In this document: one piece after another, positions 27,038 to 33,327 of the stretch | How the letters are laid out: each line of letters opens with the position of its first letter | Numbering within the stretch: the stretch's first letter is position 1 | NCBI GenBank assembly: GCA_030442035.1 | Contig: JAUJEA010000024.1 | Span: 1-33,327 of the forward strand | From: Splendidivirga corallicola | GTDB lineage: Bacteria > Bacteroidota > Bacteroidia > Cytophagales > Cyclobacteriaceae | Reading direction: 5' to 3' | Length of the DNA stretch: 33,327 nucleotides | Notes under the pieces: generated by a model | Database searches by the model: none | Told to the model about the DNA's origin: nothing | What the model saw: only the letters and a program-made list of their open reading frames with translations | Made by a program: the position numbers and the translations under genes

Positions 27038-28961
27038 TTAATTTTTTCAAATTCAGTTCTATGGTGTAAGATGTGCCGCTATTGTTAGATACAAAATCTA
27101 AGGATGCATTTAAATAATCAATCCTTGATTGTATGTTTTGTAAGCCAATACCTCCTTTTTGTACCTGATTTTTATCAAATCCTTTCCCATTGTCCTCCAC
27201 CGTAATTTGCATGTGATCGTCTCTATTACTTAACTGCACTGTAATCGTGCTGGCTTCGGCATGTTTAATACTGTTACTTACCATTTCCTGTACGGTGCGG
27301 TATATGTTTGCTTGATTTTTCTTGGAAATTTTTACCGGTTCACCAATATGATGGAAACTTATTTCCGGCTCATGGATCTCATTCATTGTCATACAATAAT
27401 CCTCAAGCGCTTCAATCAAACTAAACCTTTCTAGCGAGGGAGGCAGCAAATTGTGGGAAATGGCCCGAACTTGCTCACAGGATCTATCTATCATTGCGAC
27501 TACTTCATTTACCACAGCCTTATTTTTCTCCAATATTGAGGTCAATTTATATTTTATGGTTGAAAGGTCGCCATTGACCCCGTCGTGTAATTCACGGGCA
27601 ATTCTGGACCGTTCTTTTTCTTCTCCCTCCATTAATGATTCTAATGTTTTTACCTGCTGCTCTCTTTTTAAGGTTAATATTTCTTGATTCTTCCGTTTCT
27701 GTCGCTGTTGATATAAAAACCATATGAGTATGGAAGATACCAGTAAAAATATAGCAATACCCGTCATGAGACCATATTGTGTTTTTTTCTTTTGCAATTC
27801 GCTTTGCTGTTGGTTTAATTGTAATTGTTGTTCTGCGAGTTCTTTGTCCTTTTTTTCAGCTTCATATTTTGCTTCAACATCAGCTAGAATCGTTCTTCTT
27901 TCCTTAAGCAATGTGGAATCTTTGAGTACTATATATTTGTTTAGTAATTCGTGAGATTTACGAAAGTTATTTCTAGCTGCTTCGGTCCTTGCATAGTCTT
28001 TATAAGCAGAAACTCCCAAAGCAGGAACCGGCTCTTTTTGATATAATTCATCAAATTCTTCAAAATATTTAATAGCGCTATTATAATTCCCCCTCTCAAA
28101 TTCGTTCTGCCCCAACGTCACATTGCTTACCATCACATCATATTTTCTATTAAATCTTTCTGCATAGTCTTTTGCGATGAGTAGATACTTGTTGGCCTGA
28201 TCAAACTTCTTTTCTTGTTTGTAAATAAGGCCCTGTTGATTGTTCATCAAAAAACAAATGTCCGGTGAATCAGTTTTGCTACATAATTGTAATCCTTCAT
28301 TCAAATAGATTTTAGCACTATCTACTTTATTATCATCGGAATATGATAAAGACAGACCATATAAAGTCGCACCTAGCACTCTATTGTGCTCAGAACGTTT
28401 GCTGCTCTCATAAGCCTTTTTTAAGTAATCCATTTTCTTTTCAGGCATCTGGGCATGCGCATAGAGTACGGCCACATTGTAATAAAGCAAACTGACTTCA
28501 AAGTCATTCTCCCTGATAAGCGCAATGGCTTTTAAGTTGTAGTCAATTTTTTTTTGAAAATCGTATGACTCTTGATAAAGGAGTGCGTAGTTTGAATATA
28601 TTTTAGCTCTTAAAATGTGATCATCCTTCTCATCTAATAGTTCAAGCGCCCAATCATAACAATACCTGGCTGAGTCGATCTCCGAATTATAATAATAACT
28701 TAATCCTTTGGCTCTAAGTGAATGAATCAATTTGTAATTATTGTTCTTTTTTGAACCATTAAAGGCCATAGCGGCATAATATCCAAAGGTATCCAAATTA
28801 GTAGATTGATATGCTTCGGCCAACTTCAAAAACAAACTTATCCTGGTGGTATCGTTTTTTTCCTCAGCAAGCGATCCTTTTAAGCTATCAATTGTGTTGT
28901 GCTGTGAAAAGCCGCAAAAAGAAATCAGCAGTATATGGATGGAAAGAAGCGTCCTTTTCAA
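27027..28961 (-). CDS. TPR-containing sensor histidine kinase (HisKA_3 family)
   Basis: The exported sensor half holds about seven TPR-like helical repeats. A transmembrane segment follows a coiled coil (GIAIFLLVSSILIWFLY). The cytoplasmic half has the HisKA_3 dimerisation domain with the phospho-His in ERSRIARELHDGVNGDLS, then a HATPase domain with N box EMVSNSIKHAE, DNGKGFD and GGIGLQNIQSRI. The frame is open from an ATG at 29051, but that start lies inside the preceding gene and would put 30 extra residues before the signal peptide. The TTG at 28961 gives KRTLLSIHILLISFCGFSQ, a clean signal peptide, and leaves 46 bases after the upstream stop, so it is preferred. Bacteroidota TPR kinases of this kind sense periplasmic signals, probably through protein partners. 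The cognate regulator follows with an 11-base overlap. Confidence 0.92.
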   Translation of the reverse strand: MKRTLLSIHILLISFCGFSQHNTIDSLKGSLAEEKNDTTRISLFLKLAEAYQSTNLDTFGYYAAMAFNGSKKNNNYKLIHSLRAKGLSYYYNSEIDSARYCYDWALELLDEKDDHILRAKIYSNYALLYQESYDFQKKIDYNLKAIALIRENDFEVSLLYYNVAVLYAHAQMPEKKMDYLKKAYESSKRSEHNRVLGATLYGLSLSYSDDNKVDSAKIYLNEGLQLCSKTDSPDICFLMNNQQGLIYKQEKKFDQANKYLLIAKDYAERFNRKYDVMVSNVTLGQNEFERGNYNSAIKYFEEFDELYQKEPVPALGVSAYKDYARTEAARNNFRKSHELLNKYIVLKDSTLLKERRTILADVEAKYEAEKKDKELAEQQLQLNQQQSELQKKKTQYGLMTGIAIFLLVSSILIWFLYQQRQKRKNQEILTLKREQQVKTLESLMEGEEKERSRIARELHDGVNGDLSTIKYKLTSILEKNKAVVNEVVAMIDRSCEQVRAISHNLLPPSLERFSLIEALEDYCMTMNEIHEPEISFHHIGEPVKISKKNQANIYRTVQEMVSNSIKHAEASTITVQLSNRDDHMQITVEDNGKGFDKNQVQKGGIGLQNIQSRIDYLNASLDFVSNNSGTSYTIELNLKKLNDY

Positions 28962-29007
28962 AATGTTTTGATTTATAAATATTAAAGATAAGACTTTTGA
29001 AATCTTA

Positions 29008-29910
29008 TCAATTACATTCCTCCGATTGTAAAATGAAATACCTGATCTCATTTAAAAGTATAGCATCCTCAGATTCATAAGACAAATCGTACTCATATAC
29101 CTCACCGTTTTCAAAGGTCAACTCTAAAACAGCCTCATTGTCATAGGAGTAGATTTGAAAAGTGCCACGTGAATCATTCGTACTATTTGAAAAAGTCGAC
29201 CCTCTATACACCTCGGCATCTCCGGTATCTATTCCCTCATCTCCTGTATCAACGGATATATTTGAATTGCTGTAATAGGTAAATTGCCCGTTATGGCACA
29301 AATCAATTAAAATGTCTCTGGAACTACTGCCTCCCTCACCGTTTATATCGTAGTCTACTAATGAGTACATGTACTTCAATTGCCTGCCCATGATTCGGTT
29401 CTTCCACTGGACGGTCAGTTCAGAATCATTTGATTGAAAAAACTTTACTGAACCGGCAAGTTCATCGGCGGCGGCTTTCTGGGCATCAGTAAACTCCGTG
29501 CTTTTAGCCAACATTAAAATGGTCATCCCGCTACCCAACTCATTGATCAGGCCTATGGCATAACATTTTACCAAGTTATTGTTGAACATACCTTGGTACA
29601 TACCTTCAACCCTTTTCGCATTTTTGATAACAATGTCACCTACCGGATCCAGATAAGCTCCTTTAATCTCGAAACCTTGCAACGCTATTTGTTTAAGCTC
29701 TGATACCGTTTTGCTATTGTTTTCAAAAGCTATCATTAATCCGGCTTGGGAATGACTTCCAAGCAACACATGTTCTCCATCTAGTTGACCCAGCCAACCT
29801 TCCGGAATATCAAAACTCAAACCCAGTTCTTGAAATTCTACATGTTGGGGTAATTGTTGTGCTGACAAAATGGTGGTGGTGAATAGTAATATGATTAAAA
29901 GTGGCTTCAT
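29008..29910 (-). CDS. Secreted protein of unknown function
   Basis: The 300-residue protein has a signal peptide (KPLLIILLFTTTILSAQ, cleaved near residue 17). The first half (about 25-155) opens with LGLSFDIPEGWLGQLDGEHVLLGSH, like the PsbP/DUF1795-type fold in which a short 'P-x-GW' strand is followed by an Ala/Glu helix (TDAQKAAADELAGSVKFF). The second half (about 165-300) is rich in Ser, Asp and Tyr, ending with a Cys-containing tail. A similar second domain, with a Tyr-Ser-rich 'HNGQFTYYS' strand, occurs in other Bacteroidota exported proteins I cannot name. It lies 42 bases after the lipocalin-like gene and directly before the histidine kinase, so it may belong to that signalling unit. 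Confidence 0.75.
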   Translation of the reverse strand: MKPLLIILLFTTTILSAQQLPQHVEFQELGLSFDIPEGWLGQLDGEHVLLGSHSQAGLMIAFENNSKTVSELKQIALQGFEIKGAYLDPVGDIVIKNAKRVEGMYQGMFNNNLVKCYAIGLINELGSGMTILMLAKSTEFTDAQKAAADELAGSVKFFQSNDSELTVQWKNRIMGRQLKYMYSLVDYDINGEGGSSSRDILIDLCHNGQFTYYSNSNISVDTGDEGIDTGDAEVYRGSTFSNSTNDSRGTFQIYSYDNEAVLELTFENGEVYEYDLSYESEDAILLNEIRYFILQSEECN

Positions 29911-29952
29911 GTTTTTATTTTTTAATGCTCAATAGCACTGGATTATGTCCAA

Positions 29953-30414
29953 TTAGTTTGTTATTCGGGTAAAATGTAATATCTCCGGTGGGTTATTACT
30001 TTGCAGCTCTTCAAATTCAATGTTATTACCATTTTCTGATATTTTTTTCACAATCCAATCTTCTCTTAGTTCTCGCATTTTGTCACTAAGATTGATAGAG
30101 GGTGCATCAGCGAAAACAACATCTAAAATGGTATGTTGCTGACCATTGATTTGATTAAACCAAATATCGTAGGTGCCATTGATGTCGGTTCCATTGGCGT
30201 CTACATCAATATCACTGTTAATAAAAGTAAATACGAAACCTTGATATTCATTAGTACGAACTGTCTGATCCCAGAAATAGCTTATCCTCCAGTTTCCTTG
30301 AAGTTGTTTTTCAGTTAAGATAGGTGGAGTAAGATCCATTTCATCATCATTATTACAGCTAGCAATAAAAATTATCACTATAGCTACAGCTAAAAATTTA
30401 TTTAACTTTTTCAT
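29953..30414 (-). CDS. Small lipocalin-like lipoprotein
   Basis: This 153-residue lipoprotein has a basic N-terminus, a hydrophobic core and the lipobox IASC (Cys about residue 20), followed by Asn-Asn-Asp-Asp-Glu, a common Bacteroidota export/lipidation signature. The mature part begins LTEKQLQGNWRISYFWDQ, the opening strand typical of Bacteroidota lipocalin-like domains (LxGxWxxxxf), and has alternating beta strands to the end (EFEELQSNNPPEILHFTRI). The ligand is unknown. Spacing is 35 bases after the LRR lipoprotein and 42 before the next gene, so it fits the same transcript. Confidence 0.8.
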   Translation of the reverse strand: MKKLNKFLAVAIVIIFIASCNNDDEMDLTPPILTEKQLQGNWRISYFWDQTVRTNEYQGFVFTFINSDIDVDANGTDINGTYDIWFNQINGQQHTILDVVFADAPSINLSDKMRELREDWIVKKISENGNNIEFEELQSNNPPEILHFTRITN

Positions 30415-30449
30415 TTTGAAATGTCTTAAAATGTTAATTATGATTTAAT

Positions 30450-32222
30450 CTATTTACAGGTTACACCAGGATCTATGAGTAGATTTTCAATGTCCAGGTC
30501 GCAGACTGCTTGTGGGATGGTGATCAACTTATTCTCTGTCAAATCTAGGGTCTTAAGCTTGGTGAATTGCCCTATTTCTTCCGGTATGGAAGCGAGTTCA
30601 TTATGGCTTAAATAGAGGTAAGTTAGTTCTTTTAGCGCACCTATTTCCTTCGGTAATTCGGCAAAATAATTCCCCTCTAAACGTAAAAAATTCAACTGGC
30701 TAAGCTGGCCTATTTCCGGAGGTAAACTGACTAAATTGTTGTTATGCAAACTAAGATGTGTTAAGTTTTTTAAGTTTCCGATCTCGGACACTAAATGCGT
30801 TAACTGATTATCAAATATTCGTAAGTTCTCTAAATTGCCTAATTGCCCTAATTCTTTTGGTATTTCACTCAGGTTATTCTTATATAATTCCAAACGCTCC
30901 AAATTGATCAATGCGCTAATATCAGGAGGCAGTACTGTTAAATTGTTATATCCAAAATTCAATGCTTTTAGAGCAGTCAATTGCCATAACTGGTCGGGTA
31001 TAACATTCATATTATTGCCATGTAAATGAAGAGATTCCAAATTTGTTAGCTGAACTATTTCAGGGGGCAATTCTGTTAAATCATTATTACCTAGACTCAA
31101 TGCGTTTAAGTTAATAAGCTCACCAATTTCTTTAGGTAGTGTATTGAGTTTGTTTCCGGATAGACTTAAAGATTTTAAGTTTGTTAAAAGACCTATTTGA
31201 GGTGGCAATTCAGTTAAATCATTTATGGTTAGGCTCAAAGATTCCAAATTGCTTAATTGACCTATTGCTATAGGCAATTCTGTTATATTATTGACACTAA
31301 AGCTTAGTGTGGTTAATTTTTTCAATTGAGCAATTTCCCTGGGTATTTCGGTTAGATTATTTTTGGATAGAACCAATGAATTCAAATAACTCAATTGTCC
31401 TATTTCAGCAGGAAGTATATCAAGATTTTTTTCAACAAAACGTAAATTATATACATGACCATCAGAAGACATGGTAACACCCTCCCAGTTCTGAAGGTTA
31501 GAGTCACCCAAATCCCAACTTAGTGTATTATCCGGATTAGCATTGTAGATGGCTGCTAGTACGTCTTTTTCTGATATCCCGGCAGATACCTCATAAACTA
31601 CCTCAGATCCATCTTCCGCAGTGACGGTATACATAACCGGGTTGGTAAAATCCTGTGCTCCTGTAGGACTTATCTTTGCGTTTGGAGATACTTTTATAGT
31701 AGGTATTAAGGCAGTTACAGTTGTATAAAGCGGAACAGTTAAGGTAACCGTTTTGTTATCTTCATCTATACTTCCGATAACATTTTCATCAATTGGATTT
31801 TCCGATAACAATAATTGAAAGCTCAAAATTTGTTTTGCGCTGCTGGCAGCGATATTTAAAGTAACTTTATATGTGCATTTTGAACCATCTTCTGCAGTAA
31901 CAGTATAGGTTACGGGATTCGTAAAGTCACGTGAGCCTGTGACATCTATTGTTGCTTTCTCCGAAATGCTTATGCTCGGGCTCAAGGCACTGACATCCGT
32001 GCCATTGGGTGCAATAGCGGTAATGGTTTTGTCGCTTTCATTAACAATGGCAGCAATACTCTCGTTGAGTACATCGTTATCATCCGCATTAAAGACAAAA
32101 CTCAAAATTTGTTTCTCTGCACTTAGTTCAAGAGGAGGTTGTATAATTTCATCATCCTTTTTGCAGCCTGCGAAGCAGATGAATACAACTACATAGCTAA
32201 TGGATATTTTCAAAATTTTCAT
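30450..32222 (-). CDS. Lipoprotein with two DUF5018-like domains and 14 leucine-rich repeats
   Basis: The 590-residue protein has a lipobox (FAGC, Cys about residue 20). Two Ig-like/DUF5018-like domains follow, each starting KQILSF and ending in DFTNPVxYTVTAEDGS (roughly residues 42-128 and 133-220). A linker of the LRR N-terminal type comes next (WDLGDSNLQNWEGVTMSSDGHVYNL), then 14 tandem leucine-rich repeats of exactly 23 residues, of the form LPxEIGQLxxLxxLxLxxNxLTE (about 265-585), closed by a Cys-containing cap (CDLDIENLLIDPGVTCK). The regular repeats suggest a curved binding surface outside the cell for a protein or glycan partner. It is the first gene of the five-gene run that ends in a two-component system. 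Confidence 0.9.
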   Translation of the reverse strand: MKILKISISYVVVFICFAGCKKDDEIIQPPLELSAEKQILSFVFNADDNDVLNESIAAIVNESDKTITAIAPNGTDVSALSPSISISEKATIDVTGSRDFTNPVTYTVTAEDGSKCTYKVTLNIAASSAKQILSFQLLLSENPIDENVIGSIDEDNKTVTLTVPLYTTVTALIPTIKVSPNAKISPTGAQDFTNPVMYTVTAEDGSEVVYEVSAGISEKDVLAAIYNANPDNTLSWDLGDSNLQNWEGVTMSSDGHVYNLRFVEKNLDILPAEIGQLSYLNSLVLSKNNLTEIPREIAQLKKLTTLSFSVNNITELPIAIGQLSNLESLSLTINDLTELPPQIGLLTNLKSLSLSGNKLNTLPKEIGELINLNALSLGNNDLTELPPEIVQLTNLESLHLHGNNMNVIPDQLWQLTALKALNFGYNNLTVLPPDISALINLERLELYKNNLSEIPKELGQLGNLENLRIFDNQLTHLVSEIGNLKNLTHLSLHNNNLVSLPPEIGQLSQLNFLRLEGNYFAELPKEIGALKELTYLYLSHNELASIPEEIGQFTKLKTLDLTENKLITIPQAVCDLDIENLLIDPGVTCK

Positions 32223-32280
32223 GGCTTCATTTTTTGCAATTTTCTAAATGCAAGCTACTATCACCCTCCATGAAATAAGT

Positions 32281-32320
32281 AAGGGCATTCACTGAACTTT
32301 AGAATTCAGGGAATACCCTT
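32281..32320. repeat. Imperfect 16-bp hairpin upstream of the LRR lipoprotein
   Basis: AAGGGCATTCACTGAA (32281-32296) pairs with TTCAGGGAATACCCTT (32305-32320) at 14 of 16 positions, around an 8-nt loop. Neither strand has a T tail, so it does not look like a simple terminator. It lies 59 bases upstream of the minus-strand LRR gene start and could fall in its leader or operator. Confidence 0.65.
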
Positions 32321-32503
32321 AGAAAATATAGTTCTATTCTGAGCCAGGACTAACTACGCTTTAATCTCTCTGTATTATAATGATTAATGAGCCTGAAAAT
32401 GAATGATTTACGCAAGAGAGATTTACTAAGATAATTTAGGAAAAACTGGATTCAATACTCCAACTCTTTTTATCGCTCTTGTGTTCTAACAAAAAAGAAA
32501 ACA

Positions 32504-32710
32504 TTGAAAACAATCAAAAAGCTTATATTATTTTTTCTATTTCTTATTGGTCTTACAATAGGGGATATCTACGGACAGTCTAATAGCTGAAAAGCATCTT
32601 TAACATATAATAGAGACATTCATAAAAAGGGTGATATCGGCCTATCTCCATATACAGGTTATCAGCATACAAAGGCTAGATTTAACTATACAGTGGTATT
32701 CAACTGGTAA
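32504..32710 (+). pseudogene. Remnant of an exported outer-membrane barrel gene
   Basis: From a TTG at 32504 the frame encodes KTIKKLILFFLFLIGLTIG, then DIYGQ, a typical signal peptide with cleavage after YGQ. An in-frame TGA stops it at 32588-32590. The same frame stays open for 39 more codons, reading SPYTGYQHTKARFNYTVVFNW before TAA at 32708. The end resembles the last strands of an outer-membrane barrel, with alternating residues and a terminal Trp. Signal peptide and barrel end are joined by a few residues, so most of the gene has probably been deleted and the TGA gained. Alternatively the 28-codon peptide is a chance ORF; the continuing frame argues against this. Confidence 0.55.
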
Positions 32711-32757
32711 AAAGGTTTGGAAGATTTGGGGTCACTCCGTTCTTCTCGGGGCTCTCT

Positions 32758-32788
32758 AAAATCTATGCCTGGCACAATTGATTCACAG
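32758..32788. repeat. Diverged direct repeat, copy 1
   Basis: This 31-nt stretch, beginning AAAATCTATGC and ending CACAG, matches 33115-33145 at 26 of 31 positions. All five differences are transitions. The two copies are in the same orientation, about 360 bases apart. Confidence 0.65.
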
Positions 32789-33114
32789 GTTCTCGGACTA
32801 ATTCCGGATCAAGTGCAAAAGTTGTGGAGCTGACCCTAAAAGTACAATTTGTTTTTTTGAGTACACAAAAAATTGATTGTAGTAGAATAAAACGATTAAC
32901 ATTTTCCATGCAGGAGGGCTAGTCAGTCAAAATAGTGAGGTGTAGGACGGATTGCAGGGTGGAAACTTTTATTTTGACAAGATTTTTGGGTTCCTTTTTA
33001 TCGATTGGAAAGGGAACAGAAATATCACAAAGCCACAAACATATAATTTTAATTAAATGCGATAATCAAAACTTCTATAAGGTCATTTCAAAAATCCCTT
33101 TTAAGATACAAACC

Positions 33115-33145
33115 AAAATCTATGCTTAGTACAATTGACCCACAG
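33115..33145. repeat. Diverged direct repeat, copy 2
   Basis: Second copy of the 31-nt repeat found at 32758-32788, same strand. In one frame both copies read similarly (KSMPGTIDSQVLGLIP and KSMLSTIDPQIYCLIP), so similarity extends weakly beyond the 31 bases. This suggests decayed copies of one element or gene fragment. Confidence 0.65.
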
Positions 33146-33203
33146 ATATATTGCTTGATCCCTAATCCCAAAAAGCCAATGATTATTAAATTTAGAATTA
33201 CAT

Positions 33204-33234
33204 AAAAAAAGGTTTAGAGTTTTCTAAACCTTTT
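33204..33234 (-). terminator. Rho-independent terminator of the rRNA operon
   Basis: A perfect 12-bp stem, AAAAGGTTTAGA (33207-33218) with TCTAAACCTTTT (33223-33234), encloses a 4-nt loop. On the minus strand it ends in a run of seven T (33204-33210). It lies just past the 3' end of the 5S gene and should end the rRNA transcript. Confidence 0.85.
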
Positions 33235-33251
33235 AGATACTATTAATAAAA

Positions 33252-33327
33252 ACTGGCAACGACCTACTCTCCCACCTATGACAGCAGTACCATCAGCGCT
33301 ACCGGGCTTAACTTCTCTGTTCGGAAT
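33252..33327 (-). rRNA. rrf: 5S ribosomal RNA, partial at the window edge
   Basis: The reverse complement shows the 3' three-quarters of a 5S rRNA: CCGAACAGAGAAGTTAAGCC (the conserved loop region), GGTAGCGCTGATGGTACTGC, then GGGAGAGTAGGTCGTTGCCA at the 3' end. About 76 of the expected 110 or so bases are inside the window; the 5' end, and presumably 23S and 16S further upstream, lie beyond the right edge. The 3' end is estimated to within two or three bases. A terminator follows. Confidence 0.93.

Larger units (their letters stand above)
32223..33250. other. Gene-poor, decayed stretch between the LRR unit and the rRNA operon
   Basis: About 1 kb without an intact gene. It contains the hairpin at 32281-32320, a disrupted barrel gene at 32504-32710, a diverged 31-nt direct repeat (32758-32788 and 33115-33145) and the rRNA terminator at 33204-33234. 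The frame at 32935-33129 (GTG start, 64 codons) has no family I recognise. The region looks like degraded coding or element remains flanking the rRNA operon. Confidence 0.6.

Noticed and set aside
30500-31500. Regular 69-base periodicity that could be read as a DNA repeat array
   Set aside because: The period is explained by the 23-residue leucine-rich repeats of the lipoprotein. The DNA copies are diverged, with conservation at the protein level.
32588-32590. In-frame TGA as a possible selenocysteine codon
   Set aside because: No selenocysteine insertion hairpin or known selenoprotein context is visible, and the sequence on both sides looks like a truncated barrel gene. A nonsense mutation with deletion is simpler.
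32935-33129. 64-codon plus-strand frame beside the 5S gene
   Set aside because: It starts at GTG and has no recognised family. A neighbouring frame is equally protein-like but carries a stop, so the stretch looks like decayed coding sequence rather than a gene.

Overview
The window looks like a chromosomal segment of a Bacteroidota bacterium, most likely a gliding, marine-type member of the Cytophagales. The evidence is a GldH gliding lipoprotein downstream of RicT, several promoters of the Bacteroidota TAnnTTTG type, a FloA/NfeD pair, DUF5018-like and lipobox-bearing lipoproteins, a TPR histidine kinase with a NarL-type regulator, and AT-rich intergenic DNA. Most of the window is ordinary core genome; no phage, integrase, intact insertion sequence or CRISPR array is visible.

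Layout. 1-3000: a minus-strand pair, ligase-associated MBL exonuclease then an ATP-dependent DNA ligase homologue that has lost its catalytic lysine and most other nucleotide-binding residues, followed by a terminator. 3012-3088: eleven perfect copies of a 7-bp repeat directly after the manC stop codon. 3089-5337: sugar genes manC and kdsD. 5409-10725, plus strand: recQ, purD, ricT, gldH. 10806-15839, minus strand: a 1342-residue SF1 helicase with a decayed nuclease-like tail, and a membrane-anchored helix-hairpin-helix protein. 16037-19779, plus: hemA and a long secreted WG-repeat protein. 19831-22948, minus: floA, nfeD and proS. 23097-26090, plus: a Ser/Arg/Tyr-rich lipoprotein and an OMPP1/FadL-like outer-membrane barrel.

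26399-32222 is a tight minus-strand run of five genes: a DUF5018-like/LRR lipoprotein, a small lipocalin-like lipoprotein, a secreted protein of unknown role, a TPR-containing histidine kinase and its response regulator. Three exported proteins placed just ahead of a two-component system suggest an envelope-sensing unit, and this is the best candidate in the window for an undescribed system.

32223-33250 has no intact gene. It holds an imperfect hairpin, the remains of an exported beta-barrel gene (signal peptide, in-frame TGA, barrel-like C-terminus), a diverged 31-nt direct repeat and a strong terminator for the rRNA operon, whose 5S gene enters the window on the minus strand at the right edge.

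The strongest single observation is the ligase pseudoenzyme next to an apparently intact partner exonuclease. Function names rest on motif recognition by eye; no database search was run.
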